DNA of 64,000 nt from assembly GCA_046051225.1 (NCBI GenBank), contig JBJOOR010000001.1, positions 62,001 to 126,000 on the forward strand, in the 5' to 3' direction. The DNA comes from CAIODY01 sp046051225. Its GTDB lineage: Bacteria > Bacteroidota > Bacteroidia > Chitinophagales > CAIODY01. The notes under the pieces were generated by a model. The model did not search any database, was not told the origin of the DNA, and was given only the letters and a program-made list of their open reading frames with translations. Positions 18,565-27,913 of this stretch are shown one piece after another (the first letter of the stretch is position 1; each line of letters starts with the position of its first letter). A program made the translations under genes and the position numbers.

Positions 18565-19245
18565 TTAACTTTTCTTTTCTTCTTTTTTCGTTGTTGAATT
18601 TTTTGCTATATAATCAGCTTGCATTTGTTTTATATACATAATTACTTTCCAACGTTCATTAGGATTCAATTGTGATGCATAGCTTCCCATTGAATTTCTG
18701 CCGTATTGTGTAATATAAAACATGTGTCCTTCCGTAATGGCTAAATTTGCATCAGTATAGTAACTAAACAATGGCCCCATTGGAAATGCATGGTTATTAG
18801 CCAAAGTAACTGTTCCATCGGCATTACCTTCAGCACCATGACATGGCGAACAATAAATAGTGAATAAGCGTTTACCTTCAGCTAAATTAACTTGTGTTTT
18901 TTCTAATGGATTCAAATCAGCATCACTTGCTTTTTCGCCTGCTTCATCTTTTTCATGATGATATGGCTTGTAAGATGTGGTATTATCGTAATCTTCATTT
19001 TTAAATGGCAACATGCCTTGTGCTGTAGGCACTGTTCCTTTAACTGGTTGCAACGCACTAAATTTATTACTTGTGCGATTGGCATTAATATCAGGATTCT
19101 TACTTTCGTCATAAGTTTCTACCGATACTGCATGCGCCATATCGGGCATGTATTCTAAGCCTGGTTTTTTTGCATCACGAAAACAAGATGTGATGGTTAA
19201 TGCACTAAATGCTGCACCAATAATTAGTAAGCTATTTCTTTTCAT
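18565..19245 (-). CDS. actE: alternative complex III monoheme cytochrome c lipoprotein ActE
   Basis: A 226-residue lipoprotein: hydrophobic signal then the lipobox TITSC with Cys21. One heme c site, YCSPCHG at Cys132-His136, is followed by candidate axial Met in a PMGP/SMGS context. Residues 40-125 form a polar, low-complexity linker. It is anchored to the outer leaflet of the inner membrane and passes electrons from the pentaheme-type ActA toward the oxidase. It sits between actD (75 bp) and actF. Confidence 0.93.
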   Translation of the reverse strand: MKRNSLLIIGAAFSALTITSCFRDAKKPGLEYMPDMAHAVSVETYDESKNPDINANRTSNKFSALQPVKGTVPTAQGMLPFKNEDYDNTTSYKPYHHEKDEAGEKASDADLNPLEKTQVNLAEGKRLFTIYCSPCHGAEGNADGTVTLANNHAFPMGPLFSYYTDANLAITEGHMFYITQYGRNSMGSYASQLNPNERWKVIMYIKQMQADYIAKNSTTKKEEKKS

Positions 19246-19263
19246 TTATTTGATTTTGCTTTT

Positions 19264-19309
19264 GTTAATCGTTAATCGGAAATAATTTTAATAACCAATA
19301 ACAAGTAAC
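19264..19309. repeat. two word repeats (GTTAATC and AATAAC types) in spacer
   Basis: GTTAATC occurs twice in tandem at 19264-19277; AATAAC occurs at 19290 and 19297 and AAGTAAC at 19303. Both fill most of the 75-bp actD-actE spacer. Confidence 0.65.
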
Positions 19310-19320
19310 TATTGACTTGT

Positions 19321-19866
19321 TTATCCTAACTTATATTTATACCAATCCTCAATTACTTTTGTGTTTACTTCTTCGGCACCACTTTGCTTTAAAATATTTG
19401 TAATATTTACTTCGTCTGAATGTTCATCTATTTCAATAGCTACAACCATTTTATCATCAGTTTGACGCAAATCCATAATATGTTTTTGAACCCCAGGAGC
19501 CAATCTGCATAGATACATAAATGTAGCCACCATACCTGCTGATGCACATAATACAGTTAACTCAAATGTGATCGGAATATAAGCTGGTAAAGCCCAAAAT
19601 GGTTTACCACCAAAATTCACTCTCCAATCAAATGTATTTGCCCAAGTAATAAACCCGAGGGCTATGCTTGTGCCTGTGATACCATACATAAAGCCTGCAA
19701 TATGTAATTTACTTTCACGTAAACCCATTACTGTATCTAATCCATGAATAGGAAATGGTGTAAATACATCATGAATTTTTATTCCTTTTTCTCTGATTTG
19801 CGGTACGCCATTCAGCAATATATCTTCATCGCCAAATATACCCAGTAAGAATTTTTTGCTTCCCAT
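19321..19866 (-). CDS. actD: alternative complex III subunit ActD (DUF3341)
   Basis: A 181-residue protein. An N-terminal soluble part with GIFGDEDILLNG and DVFTPFPIHGLD is followed by two membrane helices (about 58-78 and 97-118) separated by the motif NWRVNFGGKPFW; this reads as TFDWRVNFGGKP, the DUF3341 signature. It is a small membrane subunit of the complex. The gene follows actC by 122 bp and precedes actE. Confidence 0.92.
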   Translation of the reverse strand: MGSKKFLLGIFGDEDILLNGVPQIREKGIKIHDVFTPFPIHGLDTVMGLRESKLHIAGFMYGITGTSIALGFITWANTFDWRVNFGGKPFWALPAYIPITFELTVLCASAGMVATFMYLCRLAPGVQKHIMDLRQTDDKMVVAIEIDEHSDEVNITNILKQSGAEEVNTKVIEDWYKYKLG

Positions 19867-19880
19867 TTTTATTATTTTAT

Positions 19881-19905
19881 GATTTACGATTTATGATTTA
19901 TGATT
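19881..19905. repeat. GATTTAC/T heptamer tandem repeat in spacer
   Basis: GATTTA recurs at 19881, 19888 and 19895 with a fourth partial copy at 19902, an exact 7-bp period, directly upstream of actD (minus strand). Confidence 0.75.
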
Positions 19906-19988
19906 GCTCACAAATTTCTAAATCAAAATTTTTATTTGGTCTTTCTAAACAACGACCATTTGTATTTACTAAAAACTAATAGCTTCTT

Positions 19989-21407
19989 CTATGCTGCATC
20001 AACTGATGCTTCTTTATTTAATATTTGTTGTAAATCTGCCTCTCTACTTGGTGTATTGCCTGTTGCTTTTAATACATGTTTAATTTCGGCAACAGCTATA
20101 ACAGGGAAATATTTAGCAAATAATAAATACAATGTAAAGAACAATCCAAACGTTCCTAAATAAAATCCGATATCAACCCAAGTTGGTGAGAACATATTCC
20201 AACTTGATGGTAAATAATCACGATGTAATGATGTAACAATGATTACAAAACGTTCGAACCACATACCAATATTTACAACGATTGATAAGAAGAATGTCCA
20301 AAAAATACTTTTGCGTAATTTTTTGCTCCAAAATAATTGTGGTGATACTACATTGCACAACATCATTCCCCAATAGCTCCACCAATATGGTCCTAATGCA
20401 CGATTCATAAATGCATATTGTTCGTATAAACTACCAGAATACCAAGCCGTAAACAGTTCAGTTAAATAAGCACAGCCTACAATTGAACCTGTTAAAGTGA
20501 TGATTCTGTTCATAGAATCAATATGGCTCAATGTGATATATTCTTCTAATCTTAATAATTTTCTGGTCATCAACATTAAGGTTTGCACCATTGCAAAACC
20601 CGAAAAAACCGCACCAGCAACAAAATATGGTGGAAAGATGGTGGTATGCCAACCTGGAATTACTGATGTGGCGAAATCGAACGATACAATTGTATGAACC
20701 GATAATACAAGTGGTGTAGATAAACCTGCTAACACTAATGATAATGATTCATGACGTTGCCAATGCTTTGCAGAGCCTGTCCAGCCAAATGACAAAACAC
20801 CGTAAAATTTTTGTTGCCATATTTTTTTTGCTTTATCACGAATGGTAGCAATATCAGGAATTAAACCTGTGTACCAAAACATTAATGAAACTGAAAAATA
20901 TGTTGAAATCGCAAATACGTCCCACAATAATGGTGATACAAAGTTTGGCCATAATGGACCACGAGTATTTGGATACGGTAAAATGAAAAAGCCCATCCAT
21001 ACACGACCCATGTGCAATACAGGAAATACGCCTGCGCACATTACCGCAAAAATTGTCATAGCTTCGGCAGCACGATTTACACCAGTACGCCATTTTTGAC
21101 GGAATAATAATAAGATTGCTGAAATTAAAGTACCAGCATGGCCTATACCAATCCACCACACGAAATTGGTAATATCCCAAGCCCAACCTACTGTTTTATT
21201 GCTACCCCATGTGCCAATACCATAGTACACAAAATAGGTAACGCAAAACATACCATACAATAATAATGCTACCGACAAGCCAAAAACAATATACCATTCT
21301 TTGGTAGGTTTACCAAAAATACTGTTTGTGATGTCGTGGGTAACGTCTCCGTACGACTTGTTTCCTTCTACTAAAGGTTCCCGTAATGATGATTCTTTAA
21401 ATGACAT
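19989..21407 (-). CDS. actC: alternative complex III NrfD-like membrane subunit ActC
   Basis: A 472-residue NrfD/PsrC-family protein with about ten membrane helices. Blocks typical of ActC are the N-terminal YGDVTHDI before the first helix, VWWIGIGHAGTLISAILLLFRQKWR, and DYLPSSWNMFSPTWVDIG. It carries the quinol-oxidation site with ActB above it on the periplasmic side. It starts 111 bp after actB. The C-terminal tail is rich in Ala/Glu and soluble. Confidence 0.95.
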   Translation of the reverse strand: MSFKESSLREPLVEGNKSYGDVTHDITNSIFGKPTKEWYIVFGLSVALLLYGMFCVTYFVYYGIGTWGSNKTVGWAWDITNFVWWIGIGHAGTLISAILLLFRQKWRTGVNRAAEAMTIFAVMCAGVFPVLHMGRVWMGFFILPYPNTRGPLWPNFVSPLLWDVFAISTYFSVSLMFWYTGLIPDIATIRDKAKKIWQQKFYGVLSFGWTGSAKHWQRHESLSLVLAGLSTPLVLSVHTIVSFDFATSVIPGWHTTIFPPYFVAGAVFSGFAMVQTLMLMTRKLLRLEEYITLSHIDSMNRIITLTGSIVGCAYLTELFTAWYSGSLYEQYAFMNRALGPYWWSYWGMMLCNVVSPQLFWSKKLRKSIFWTFFLSIVVNIGMWFERFVIIVTSLHRDYLPSSWNMFSPTWVDIGFYLGTFGLFFTLYLLFAKYFPVIAVAEIKHVLKATGNTPSREADLQQILNKEASVDAA

Positions 21408-21421
21408 AATTTTTATAATTT

Positions 21422-21450
21422 GCTAATTAGCTAAATGCTAATGTGCTAAT
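21422..21450. repeat. GCTAAT-type word repeat in spacer
   Basis: GCTAAT, GCTAAA, GCTAAT and GCTAAT occur at 21422, 21430, 21437 and 21445, a 7-8 bp period, directly upstream of actC. Confidence 0.75.
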
Positions 21451-21518
21451 TTGTTTTTATTTTTATTTTTCACATTCCTGTATTGATTTAGATATCTAAA
21501 CAATACATATTTCACCAA

Positions 21519-24500
21519 TTAAGCATGCTCTTTTTTATCTTCATGATGCCCTTTGCTTTCCATCCAAGAAGCTGTTCCTGTTGTGTTTCTAATTTTTGCT
21601 AAATATCCTACAGATGGTTGAACATGAATTTCTTCTAACACAAAATATAAGCGACTTTCATCTTCAGCATCATACATTTTTCTAACTGCGCTTTCTTTAT
21701 TATTGATATCACCAAATACAATTGCATCAGCTGGACAAGATGATTGACAGGCAGATTTAATCATACCATCAGCCAACATCATATTATTTTTCTTAGCTTC
21801 TAATTTACCTTCTTGAATACGTTGAACGCAGAAAGAACATTTTTCGATAACACCTCTTGCACGTACTGTTACATCTGGATTTAACACCATACGTGTTAAA
21901 CTATCAGCCATACCCAATACTTCAATTTCTGCCATCATATTGTCTTCAAAACTATCTGCACCATTCCAATCCATCCAGTTGAAACGACGAACTTTATAAG
22001 GACAGTTGTTAGCGCAATATCTTGTACCGATACAACGATTGTAAGCCATTTGATTTAATCCTTCGCTGCTATGATTGGTTGCATTTACTGGGCAAACGTT
22101 TTCGCATGGTGCATTTGTACAATGTTGACACATCATAGGTTGAAATACCACTTGCACATTTTGAAAATCAGGATTGGCATTAATATTTTTTTCCATAGTA
22201 TTGTAGCCATCCTTACCGTCGCTTACCGAATAGTATCTATCAATACGTATCCAATGCATTTCATGACCACGAACTACATGGTTTTTACCTACCACCGATA
22301 CATTATTTTCTGATTGGCAAGCAATTGTGCAATTGCCACAACCTGTACAGCTATTCAAATCAATAGCCATGTGCCATTTATGACCTTCATATTTATGGTC
22401 GCCGTATCTTTTATCAGGACCATAAAGCGTTGTCATCATTGCCTTAATTTCTTCTCTATCTTCATTAACTGCTTTCGGATTAGCTGTGTGCGAATCTAAA
22501 GTAGTTTCCTTAATTATTCTTCTACCTTCATAGCTATGGTGTAACTGCGTTTGAGCTAAAGTAAATGTTTCTTTTGTTCCTGTTACTTGGGCATCAAAAG
22601 CTGATGAAATCCATGTTGAACCATTCCATGTTTTAAATGGGTAAACATTTTGCCCAACTCCATTGCCTACCTTTCCTGCATTTGCTCTACCATATCCTAC
22701 TGCAACTGCAATGGTATGATCAGCTAAGCCTGGTTGAACTAATGATGGTAATTTAATGGTAGTATTACCTACTTTTATAGTAACCATTTTAGTTTCTTTA
22801 GCATCCCAAACTGGTTTGTGGTCGCTAAATAAACTTCCATTATTTTCTAATAATCCTAGCTCTAAAGCTGTGTTGTACGATACACAAGCATAATTATCCC
22901 AAGTTGTTTTAGTAATTGGATCAGGCATTTCCATTAACCATGGATTATTTGAATTTTTTCCATTACCAATTGCAATTTTTTCGTATACTACAACTGCCAT
23001 CGATTTATTTTTACCCGAATATGCGGCACTAATAGCAGCAATTGCCGAATTAATATCACCTTTAGGAGTAGCTGTTGAAACTACAACTTTTTTATCATCC
23101 GTTTTTGCAGTGGGTTTATCCTCTTTTTTGTTATTAGATGAAACCATTGAACCTGTTACAAACACACCGTTTTTAACAGCATTATCCCAATCATTTACAT
23201 CACCTTTTAAAATAGATTTTATCCAGTTTTCTTGCAAATATGAATAATAATCGCTTGGGCAATCAATCCATTTTAATAAACTATCTTGAAACTGACGTGT
23301 TTTAAATAATGGTGCAATTACAGGCTGACAAATACTATAGTGCCCTGCCTTCGGTTCAGCATCATTCCAACTTTCTAAATAATGATGATCGGGTGTATGA
23401 TAATTACAAAGTTTGGTTGTTTCATCCATTCTGTCATTGAATGAAATCCTACAATTTACTTTTTTAATTGCTTCGGCAAATTTTTGAGTAGGATAATCGT
23501 AAGCAGGGTTGCAACCAGCAATTATTACTGATGCGTATTTTCCTGCACCCATATCTTCAATTAACGCAGCTACTTCGGCATCATTGCTTTCAGCATAATT
23601 TGCATGATGATTAATATCTAAAGTAGAACCATAATTGCCCAACATGGTATTAATGTGGTTTACCACCATCTGAATATTAGCATCATTACTTCCCGAAACT
23701 ACTAATGTAGTTCCTTTTTCAGCTGCAGCCAATGCTTTGGCAGCTTTATCTAATCCTTTAATATTGCTAGTACCACCATTTAAAACATTGTATAAACCTA
23801 CTACTGCCAATCCTTCTTCGGTAGGATGAATTACAGTTCTTTCATCTGCATTGGCACCAGTTAAACTTAAATTAGATTCTATTTGGAAATGTTTGCTCAT
23901 TTCCTTTTTACCATTGTTCAATTTTCTGCCTTGAACATATTGTTTTGTAAATTCAGTTGGCGAAATCCAAGTTCCCAAAAAATCAGCCCCAAAACTTACA
24001 ATTACATTTGCTTTATCAAAATTATAAGAAGCTAAGTGCCTGCTATTAAAATTAGCTTCGTTGGCCATTAACATACCACTATATGATTGTGCATCATAAG
24101 TTACATGTTTGCTACCCGAATATTTTTTTACAAAATCTTCAATTACAGATTTGGTAGATGGCGAAAGAATGGTTGAAGTAACAATTGCTACTGAACCTTT
24201 TGCTAATTCGCTTTTTATTGCTGCATCAATTTTATCCCATGAAGCTTCGCTGCCAGCCATTGATGGTGCTTTTGAACGACCTGTATCATACAAACTTAAT
24301 ACACTTGCTTGTACACGAGCACTTGTACCACCTTTTGTAATTTCGCTTTGATGATTTCCTTCAATTTTTATCGGGCGACCTTCACGGCTTTTTACCAAAA
24401 TACTGCAATATTCGCCACCATCAGCATAAGTAGAAGCATACCAATTGGCTACGCCTGGAACAACTTCTTCGGGCTTAATTACATAAGGTATAGCTTTGCG

Positions 24501-24713
24501 AACAGGTATTTCGCAGCTAGCCGCTAATGTAGCAGCAGCTACACTAAAGCCCATTACTTTCAAGAAATCTCTACGACCTGTACTTTGTGATGTAAGGCTG
24601 TCGCTGAACATTTCAACCAAAGGCAATTCTTCTTTAAATTCATTTTGAACTTGTGAAGTATGCTCTGGTGTTTGTTGCATTTCTCCCAAACCTTTCCAAT
24701 ATTTTTTTTCCAT
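21519..24713 (-). CDS. actB: alternative complex III subunit ActB (molybdopterin-oxidoreductase-like plus Fe-S domain)
   Basis: A 1064-residue fusion. Residues 40-65 form a Tat-like signal (GRRDFLKVMGFS) ending in AASC, a possible lipid-attachment Cys. Residues 70-740 are the molybdopterin-oxidoreductase-like domain that in this family lacks the cofactor. The C-terminal third is a ferredoxin-like electron wire with Cys clusters CTGCGNCTIAC, CQHCTNAPCENVCP, CIGTRYCANNCPYK, CSFC and CQSSCP, consistent with three [4Fe-4S] and one [3Fe-4S] centre. A Lys/Thr-rich linker at about 525-555 may be species-specific. It accepts electrons from quinol via ActC and passes them to ActA. Confidence 0.95.
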   Translation of the reverse strand: MEKKYWKGLGEMQQTPEHTSQVQNEFKEELPLVEMFSDSLTSQSTGRRDFLKVMGFSVAAATLAASCEIPVRKAIPYVIKPEEVVPGVANWYASTYADGGEYCSILVKSREGRPIKIEGNHQSEITKGGTSARVQASVLSLYDTGRSKAPSMAGSEASWDKIDAAIKSELAKGSVAIVTSTILSPSTKSVIEDFVKKYSGSKHVTYDAQSYSGMLMANEANFNSRHLASYNFDKANVIVSFGADFLGTWISPTEFTKQYVQGRKLNNGKKEMSKHFQIESNLSLTGANADERTVIHPTEEGLAVVGLYNVLNGGTSNIKGLDKAAKALAAAEKGTTLVVSGSNDANIQMVVNHINTMLGNYGSTLDINHHANYAESNDAEVAALIEDMGAGKYASVIIAGCNPAYDYPTQKFAEAIKKVNCRISFNDRMDETTKLCNYHTPDHHYLESWNDAEPKAGHYSICQPVIAPLFKTRQFQDSLLKWIDCPSDYYSYLQENWIKSILKGDVNDWDNAVKNGVFVTGSMVSSNNKKEDKPTAKTDDKKVVVSTATPKGDINSAIAAISAAYSGKNKSMAVVVYEKIAIGNGKNSNNPWLMEMPDPITKTTWDNYACVSYNTALELGLLENNGSLFSDHKPVWDAKETKMVTIKVGNTTIKLPSLVQPGLADHTIAVAVGYGRANAGKVGNGVGQNVYPFKTWNGSTWISSAFDAQVTGTKETFTLAQTQLHHSYEGRRIIKETTLDSHTANPKAVNEDREEIKAMMTTLYGPDKRYGDHKYEGHKWHMAIDLNSCTGCGNCTIACQSENNVSVVGKNHVVRGHEMHWIRIDRYYSVSDGKDGYNTMEKNINANPDFQNVQVVFQPMMCQHCTNAPCENVCPVNATNHSSEGLNQMAYNRCIGTRYCANNCPYKVRRFNWMDWNGADSFEDNMMAEIEVLGMADSLTRMVLNPDVTVRARGVIEKCSFCVQRIQEGKLEAKKNNMMLADGMIKSACQSSCPADAIVFGDINNKESAVRKMYDAEDESRLYFVLEEIHVQPSVGYLAKIRNTTGTASWMESKGHHEDKKEHA

Positions 24714-24754
24714 CTTTTTGAATGTAATTAGGTGCTAAGATTTTTATTTTTGAT

Positions 24755-24846
24755 AGAACACGTATAAACACTGATTTTTTATGATTGAAACGGATTTTGA
24801 AAATCCGTAAAAACCTTTTTAATCCTTTTCTAATTCGTGTGCTATT
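24755..24846. repeat. intergenic repeat copy B (AGAACAC...GTGTGCTATT) with internal palindrome
   Basis: The actA-actB spacer holds a 92-bp sequence with the same ends as 12281-12347 plus a 19-bp palindrome at 24790-24808 (ACGGATTTT g AAAATCCGT). It may be the more complete form of the element. Confidence 0.6.
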
Positions 24847-24887
24847 CTATTTTAATTTTAAAATTTTCTAATCTTTAAATTCTCAAA

Positions 24888-26087
24888 TTAATAATGACAT
24901 TTTTGACATTCTAAACCACCCATCATGGCCTCTGTAACGCCTTTTATTTCGCCTTTATCCATTTGTTTATGTAATTTTTCATACATACCATAGTACTTGT
25001 TTTCATTAAACAATACTTTAGTTTCACGATGACAATTGATACACCAACTCATTGACAGTGGTTGATTTTGAGCTACCACTTCCATTTCTTGAATTTGACC
25101 ATGACAAGTTTGGCACTCTAAACCGCCAGCTTTTACGTGTTGTGCATGGCTGAAAAATACATGATCAGGTAAGTTATGAATACGAATCCACTCAACAGGT
25201 TTACCCGTAGTATATGCATCACGAATTTTTTGAATTTCTTCTTTACCTGTACCATTCACAGTTTCGCCTACTGCTTTATGGCAATTCATACAAATATTAA
25301 CGGTAGGAATACCTGCTTGTTTTCCTTTTTCAACGCCTACGTGGCAATATTTACAATCAATAGCCATTCCGCCATTTTCAACAGCACCTGCATGCAATTT
25401 GTGTGAATATTTAATAGGTTGGGTAGGCATATATCCCTGCGAACGACCCATATCAACCGCTGAATCGGCAGCACGATAACCAATAAAAATAACTACAAGT
25501 ATTAATACAAAACCAATCATTCTGCGGTTTTTATACAGCGGTATTGGAGTAGGTAATACACCAGGATTTGATTCATTTACTAATACAATTAAGTTGCGAT
25601 TGATTTTTCCTATCAATAAATAAACCACTAAAAATATTACAAATAATAATGCAATAAAATAAATAGCATCGCTGTTTTCTTCTTTAGCTGCACCGCCGCC
25701 TGCATTGGCATTATCAACTTTTACGGGTGCTTTATAAGTTTTGATATAATCTAAAATGCCATCAATTTCTTCATCTTTTAAATTCGGAAATTGGGTCATT
25801 TGCGTTTTGCTATACTGGTTGAATAATTTAACCGCATAGTCATCGCCGCTAGCAATAACAGCCGATGAGTTATGAACCCATTTATGAATCCAAGCTCTGT
25901 CTCTTCTTTTTTCTACATCTTTCAATGCCGGACCAGTTACAACTTTATCAACCGCATGGCAACTTGAGCAATTGTTTTTGAAAATCGCTTCGCCATCAAC
26001 CGCAGCAAATGAAAATTTGGAAACAAAAAAAGTTAAAAACAAAACCGCCAGAATAGGCTTAAATACAGAGGTTTTCAGTTTTTGCAT
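24888..26087 (-). CDS. actA: alternative complex III multiheme cytochrome c subunit ActA
   Basis: A 399-residue protein with a signal/anchor helix (residues 10-28), then a monoheme cytochrome c domain with CSSCH at 40-44, a membrane helix at about 141-160, a second at about 190-205, and a C-terminal cytochrome-c3-like domain with five CxxCH sites (C245, C266, C325, C349, C394). The protein ends one residue after the last heme motif. Family members are usually described as pentaheme, so the extra N-terminal heme domain is notable. It is the first gene of the operon and has a promoter-like element about 46 bp upstream. Confidence 0.94.
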   Translation of the reverse strand: MQKLKTSVFKPILAVLFLTFFVSKFSFAAVDGEAIFKNNCSSCHAVDKVVTGPALKDVEKRRDRAWIHKWVHNSSAVIASGDDYAVKLFNQYSKTQMTQFPNLKDEEIDGILDYIKTYKAPVKVDNANAGGGAAKEENSDAIYFIALLFVIFLVVYLLIGKINRNLIVLVNESNPGVLPTPIPLYKNRRMIGFVLILVVIFIGYRAADSAVDMGRSQGYMPTQPIKYSHKLHAGAVENGGMAIDCKYCHVGVEKGKQAGIPTVNICMNCHKAVGETVNGTGKEEIQKIRDAYTTGKPVEWIRIHNLPDHVFFSHAQHVKAGGLECQTCHGQIQEMEVVAQNQPLSMSWCINCHRETKVLFNENKYYGMYEKLHKQMDKGEIKGVTEAMMGGLECQKCHY

Positions 26088-26132
26088 ATATTATTCGATA
26101 GAAAAATTAGTGAGCCGTTTTTTTAGATGTTC

Positions 26133-26141
26133 GCAAAAATA
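26133..26141 (-). promoter_or_regulatory. putative -7 element (TATTTTTGC) of the act-cox operon
   Basis: On the minus strand TATTTTTGC fits the Bacteroidota -7 consensus TAnnTTTG followed by C. It lies 46 bp before the actA start codon in a 200-bp non-coding region that otherwise shows no gene. No clear TTG at the -33 position was found, so this rests on one element. Confidence 0.45.
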
Positions 26142-26287
26142 GTATCTGAAATTCAAATTTTATAACTCTATGTTAATAAAATTAAAAATTGTTTTGCCCA
26201 CCCTCCAAAACCCTTGTATAGTAAATGATTCAGGACATATATGATTTTTGTCATGTATTATTTTTAACCCTAATCCGATAATTAAAA

Positions 26288-27091
26288 TTAAAAATCTACA
26301 GAAAGCAATAAAGTAATTGGCGAAACGCCTGCATTTTGAATAGGCGATAATGGAAAAATAGTTACAGATGATTTGAGTGGATATTTTAACTTTTTAAACC
26401 AAGTATTGTTGATGCCAATTCCAAAATTTAAATTGGCTGCATTAAATTTTAAAATATTAGTTTCGGTGGCATAGCCAAATACAAAAGTTAAATACGATTT
26501 AAGATTATAATCATATTCGGCAAATACTGATTGCTGCAATTCTTGTTTATCATTTAATACCGAATAGCCCAATATGGCGCTTTTTTTTGCATTATAAATA
26601 TATTGAAATCGGCACGAATACAGTTGATATAAATTAGCATCGTAACCCAAGTCATTAGCTAAAAAAGTTTTGTTACCAAAATAAGTATATGCATCTAATG
26701 TAACAGAAAGTTTATCTGAAAAGCGATACGATAAAAAACCATCTAAACCATTAGCATCCAACGATGGAATGCTTGATGATGCTAAACAAACAAAGCCTCC
26801 AATTTCAAAATTTTTATTATTATCATACGAACACATAAATTGCGCCGCCGGATAAAAATTATAAATATCGCCATTCCAACTGTTGGTATTCCCAACTAAA
26901 AACTCATAACTTACAAAAGCCGAATCATCAATATTGTTATACTTTTTGTTAACTACAACTCTCGATTTATGCACTTTATTAAAATAATGATGTCTTGCAA
27001 AGCTATGCTGGGCAGTGGCTTTTATGCTACTGCACACAAACAAAGTAATTAAAAAATATTTTATAAATGCCTGTTGCAAAACAAATTTCAA
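26288..27091 (-). CDS. secreted/outer-membrane protein, unknown family
   Basis: A 267-residue protein with an N-terminal signal sequence ending near SIKATAQ and then alternating hydrophobic/aromatic strands (VSYEFLVG, YSCRFQYIYN, YLTFVFGYAT, FGIGIN) that end with a C-terminal Phe, the pattern of an outer-membrane beta-barrel. No family was recognised. The start must be TTG because there is no ATG before the signal sequence. It lies downstream of the 245-residue gene on the same strand (72 bp) and is not obviously related to the act operon. Confidence 0.65.
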   Translation of the reverse strand: MKFVLQQAFIKYFLITLFVCSSIKATAQHSFARHHYFNKVHKSRVVVNKKYNNIDDSAFVSYEFLVGNTNSWNGDIYNFYPAAQFMCSYDNNKNFEIGGFVCLASSSIPSLDANGLDGFLSYRFSDKLSVTLDAYTYFGNKTFLANDLGYDANLYQLYSCRFQYIYNAKKSAILGYSVLNDKQELQQSVFAEYDYNLKSYLTFVFGYATETNILKFNAANLNFGIGINNTWFKKLKYPLKSSVTIFPLSPIQNAGVSPITLLLSVDF

Positions 27092-27163
27092 AGTAGAAAT
27101 AATAAAGGCTAAGGTATTGAAAAAATAAAAGCCAATTTGAAAACAATTGCAATAGCTAAAACA

Positions 27164-27862
27164 CTATCTAAACAAATTTGGATTTTTTTCGAGCTTAGTA
27201 ATTTTTGTAATAGGATGCAGTTCCCAAGCGGTTGCTCTCCAGTTTCGAGTATTATTGGGGTTAGTATTTTCGGCTTGGGTTTCATGTTCTTTATCAAATA
27301 AAAGCCAGCCTTCTATTTCAACAAATCTTCCTAAATAATCATCTCGTAATGCTCGTGTGCTCCAGTTTATACCTTTTGCTTTCATCAACTTTCGCATACG
27401 AGGCGTTACTTCTACTATCAATCTTTTAATCTTATCATCGCTATTTGGGTTTAGCAATATTTCAATATGCGTATCTCTATCATCTATGTTTTTGCTTTTG
27501 CAATTGCAGGTTTCAATGCCACCTGGTTTTACATTGGCTACATAACCTTGTATTCGGGCTGCGCTTGCAGATTGCCATCTATCTTTATCATTGCCTTCGG
27601 CAAGTATACTTGATAAAGAAATGCTAGTATCAAAATCAGTTGAAGTAGGAAAAGCTGTTCGGTTTTTTAAAATATTTAATGATTTTACTTCTTCAGATTT
27701 AGCGCTGCCTTCAAGCGGACATTCTGATTCTTCATCTTCATCGCTTAAAACAGATAATGATGTTTGAGTGGTTTGTTTTTCAAGTGTAGGCTGATGGTTT
27801 TGAAAATAAAACCAAGTAGCTAATACACCCACAACAATAAGCAACAGCAAAATATATTTCAT
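27164..27862 (-). CDS. membrane-anchored protein with OB-like domain, unknown function
   Basis: About 232 residues from the chosen ATG; a longer frame starting with TTG at 27901 would leave almost no promoter space before the divergent gene, so I prefer the internal ATG. Residues 1-20 form a membrane anchor. After a polar linker the C-terminal half has strand-like blocks RIQGYVANVKPGGIETCNC, DTHIEILL, IVEVTPRMRKLM and GRFVEIEGWLLFD, a layout reminiscent of an OB-fold. The function is not recognised. It is divergent from the head-GIN gene. Confidence 0.65.
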   Translation of the reverse strand: MKYILLLLIVVGVLATWFYFQNHQPTLEKQTTQTSLSVLSDEDEESECPLEGSAKSEEVKSLNILKNRTAFPTSTDFDTSISLSSILAEGNDKDRWQSASAARIQGYVANVKPGGIETCNCKSKNIDDRDTHIEILLNPNSDDKIKRLIVEVTPRMRKLMKAKGINWSTRALRDDYLGRFVEIEGWLLFDKEHETQAENTNPNNTRNWRATAWELHPITKITKLEKNPNLFR

Positions 27863-27913
27863 TTTCAAAAGTAATAAAATGGGAATATATTTACATTTCA
27901 AAAAACAATATTT

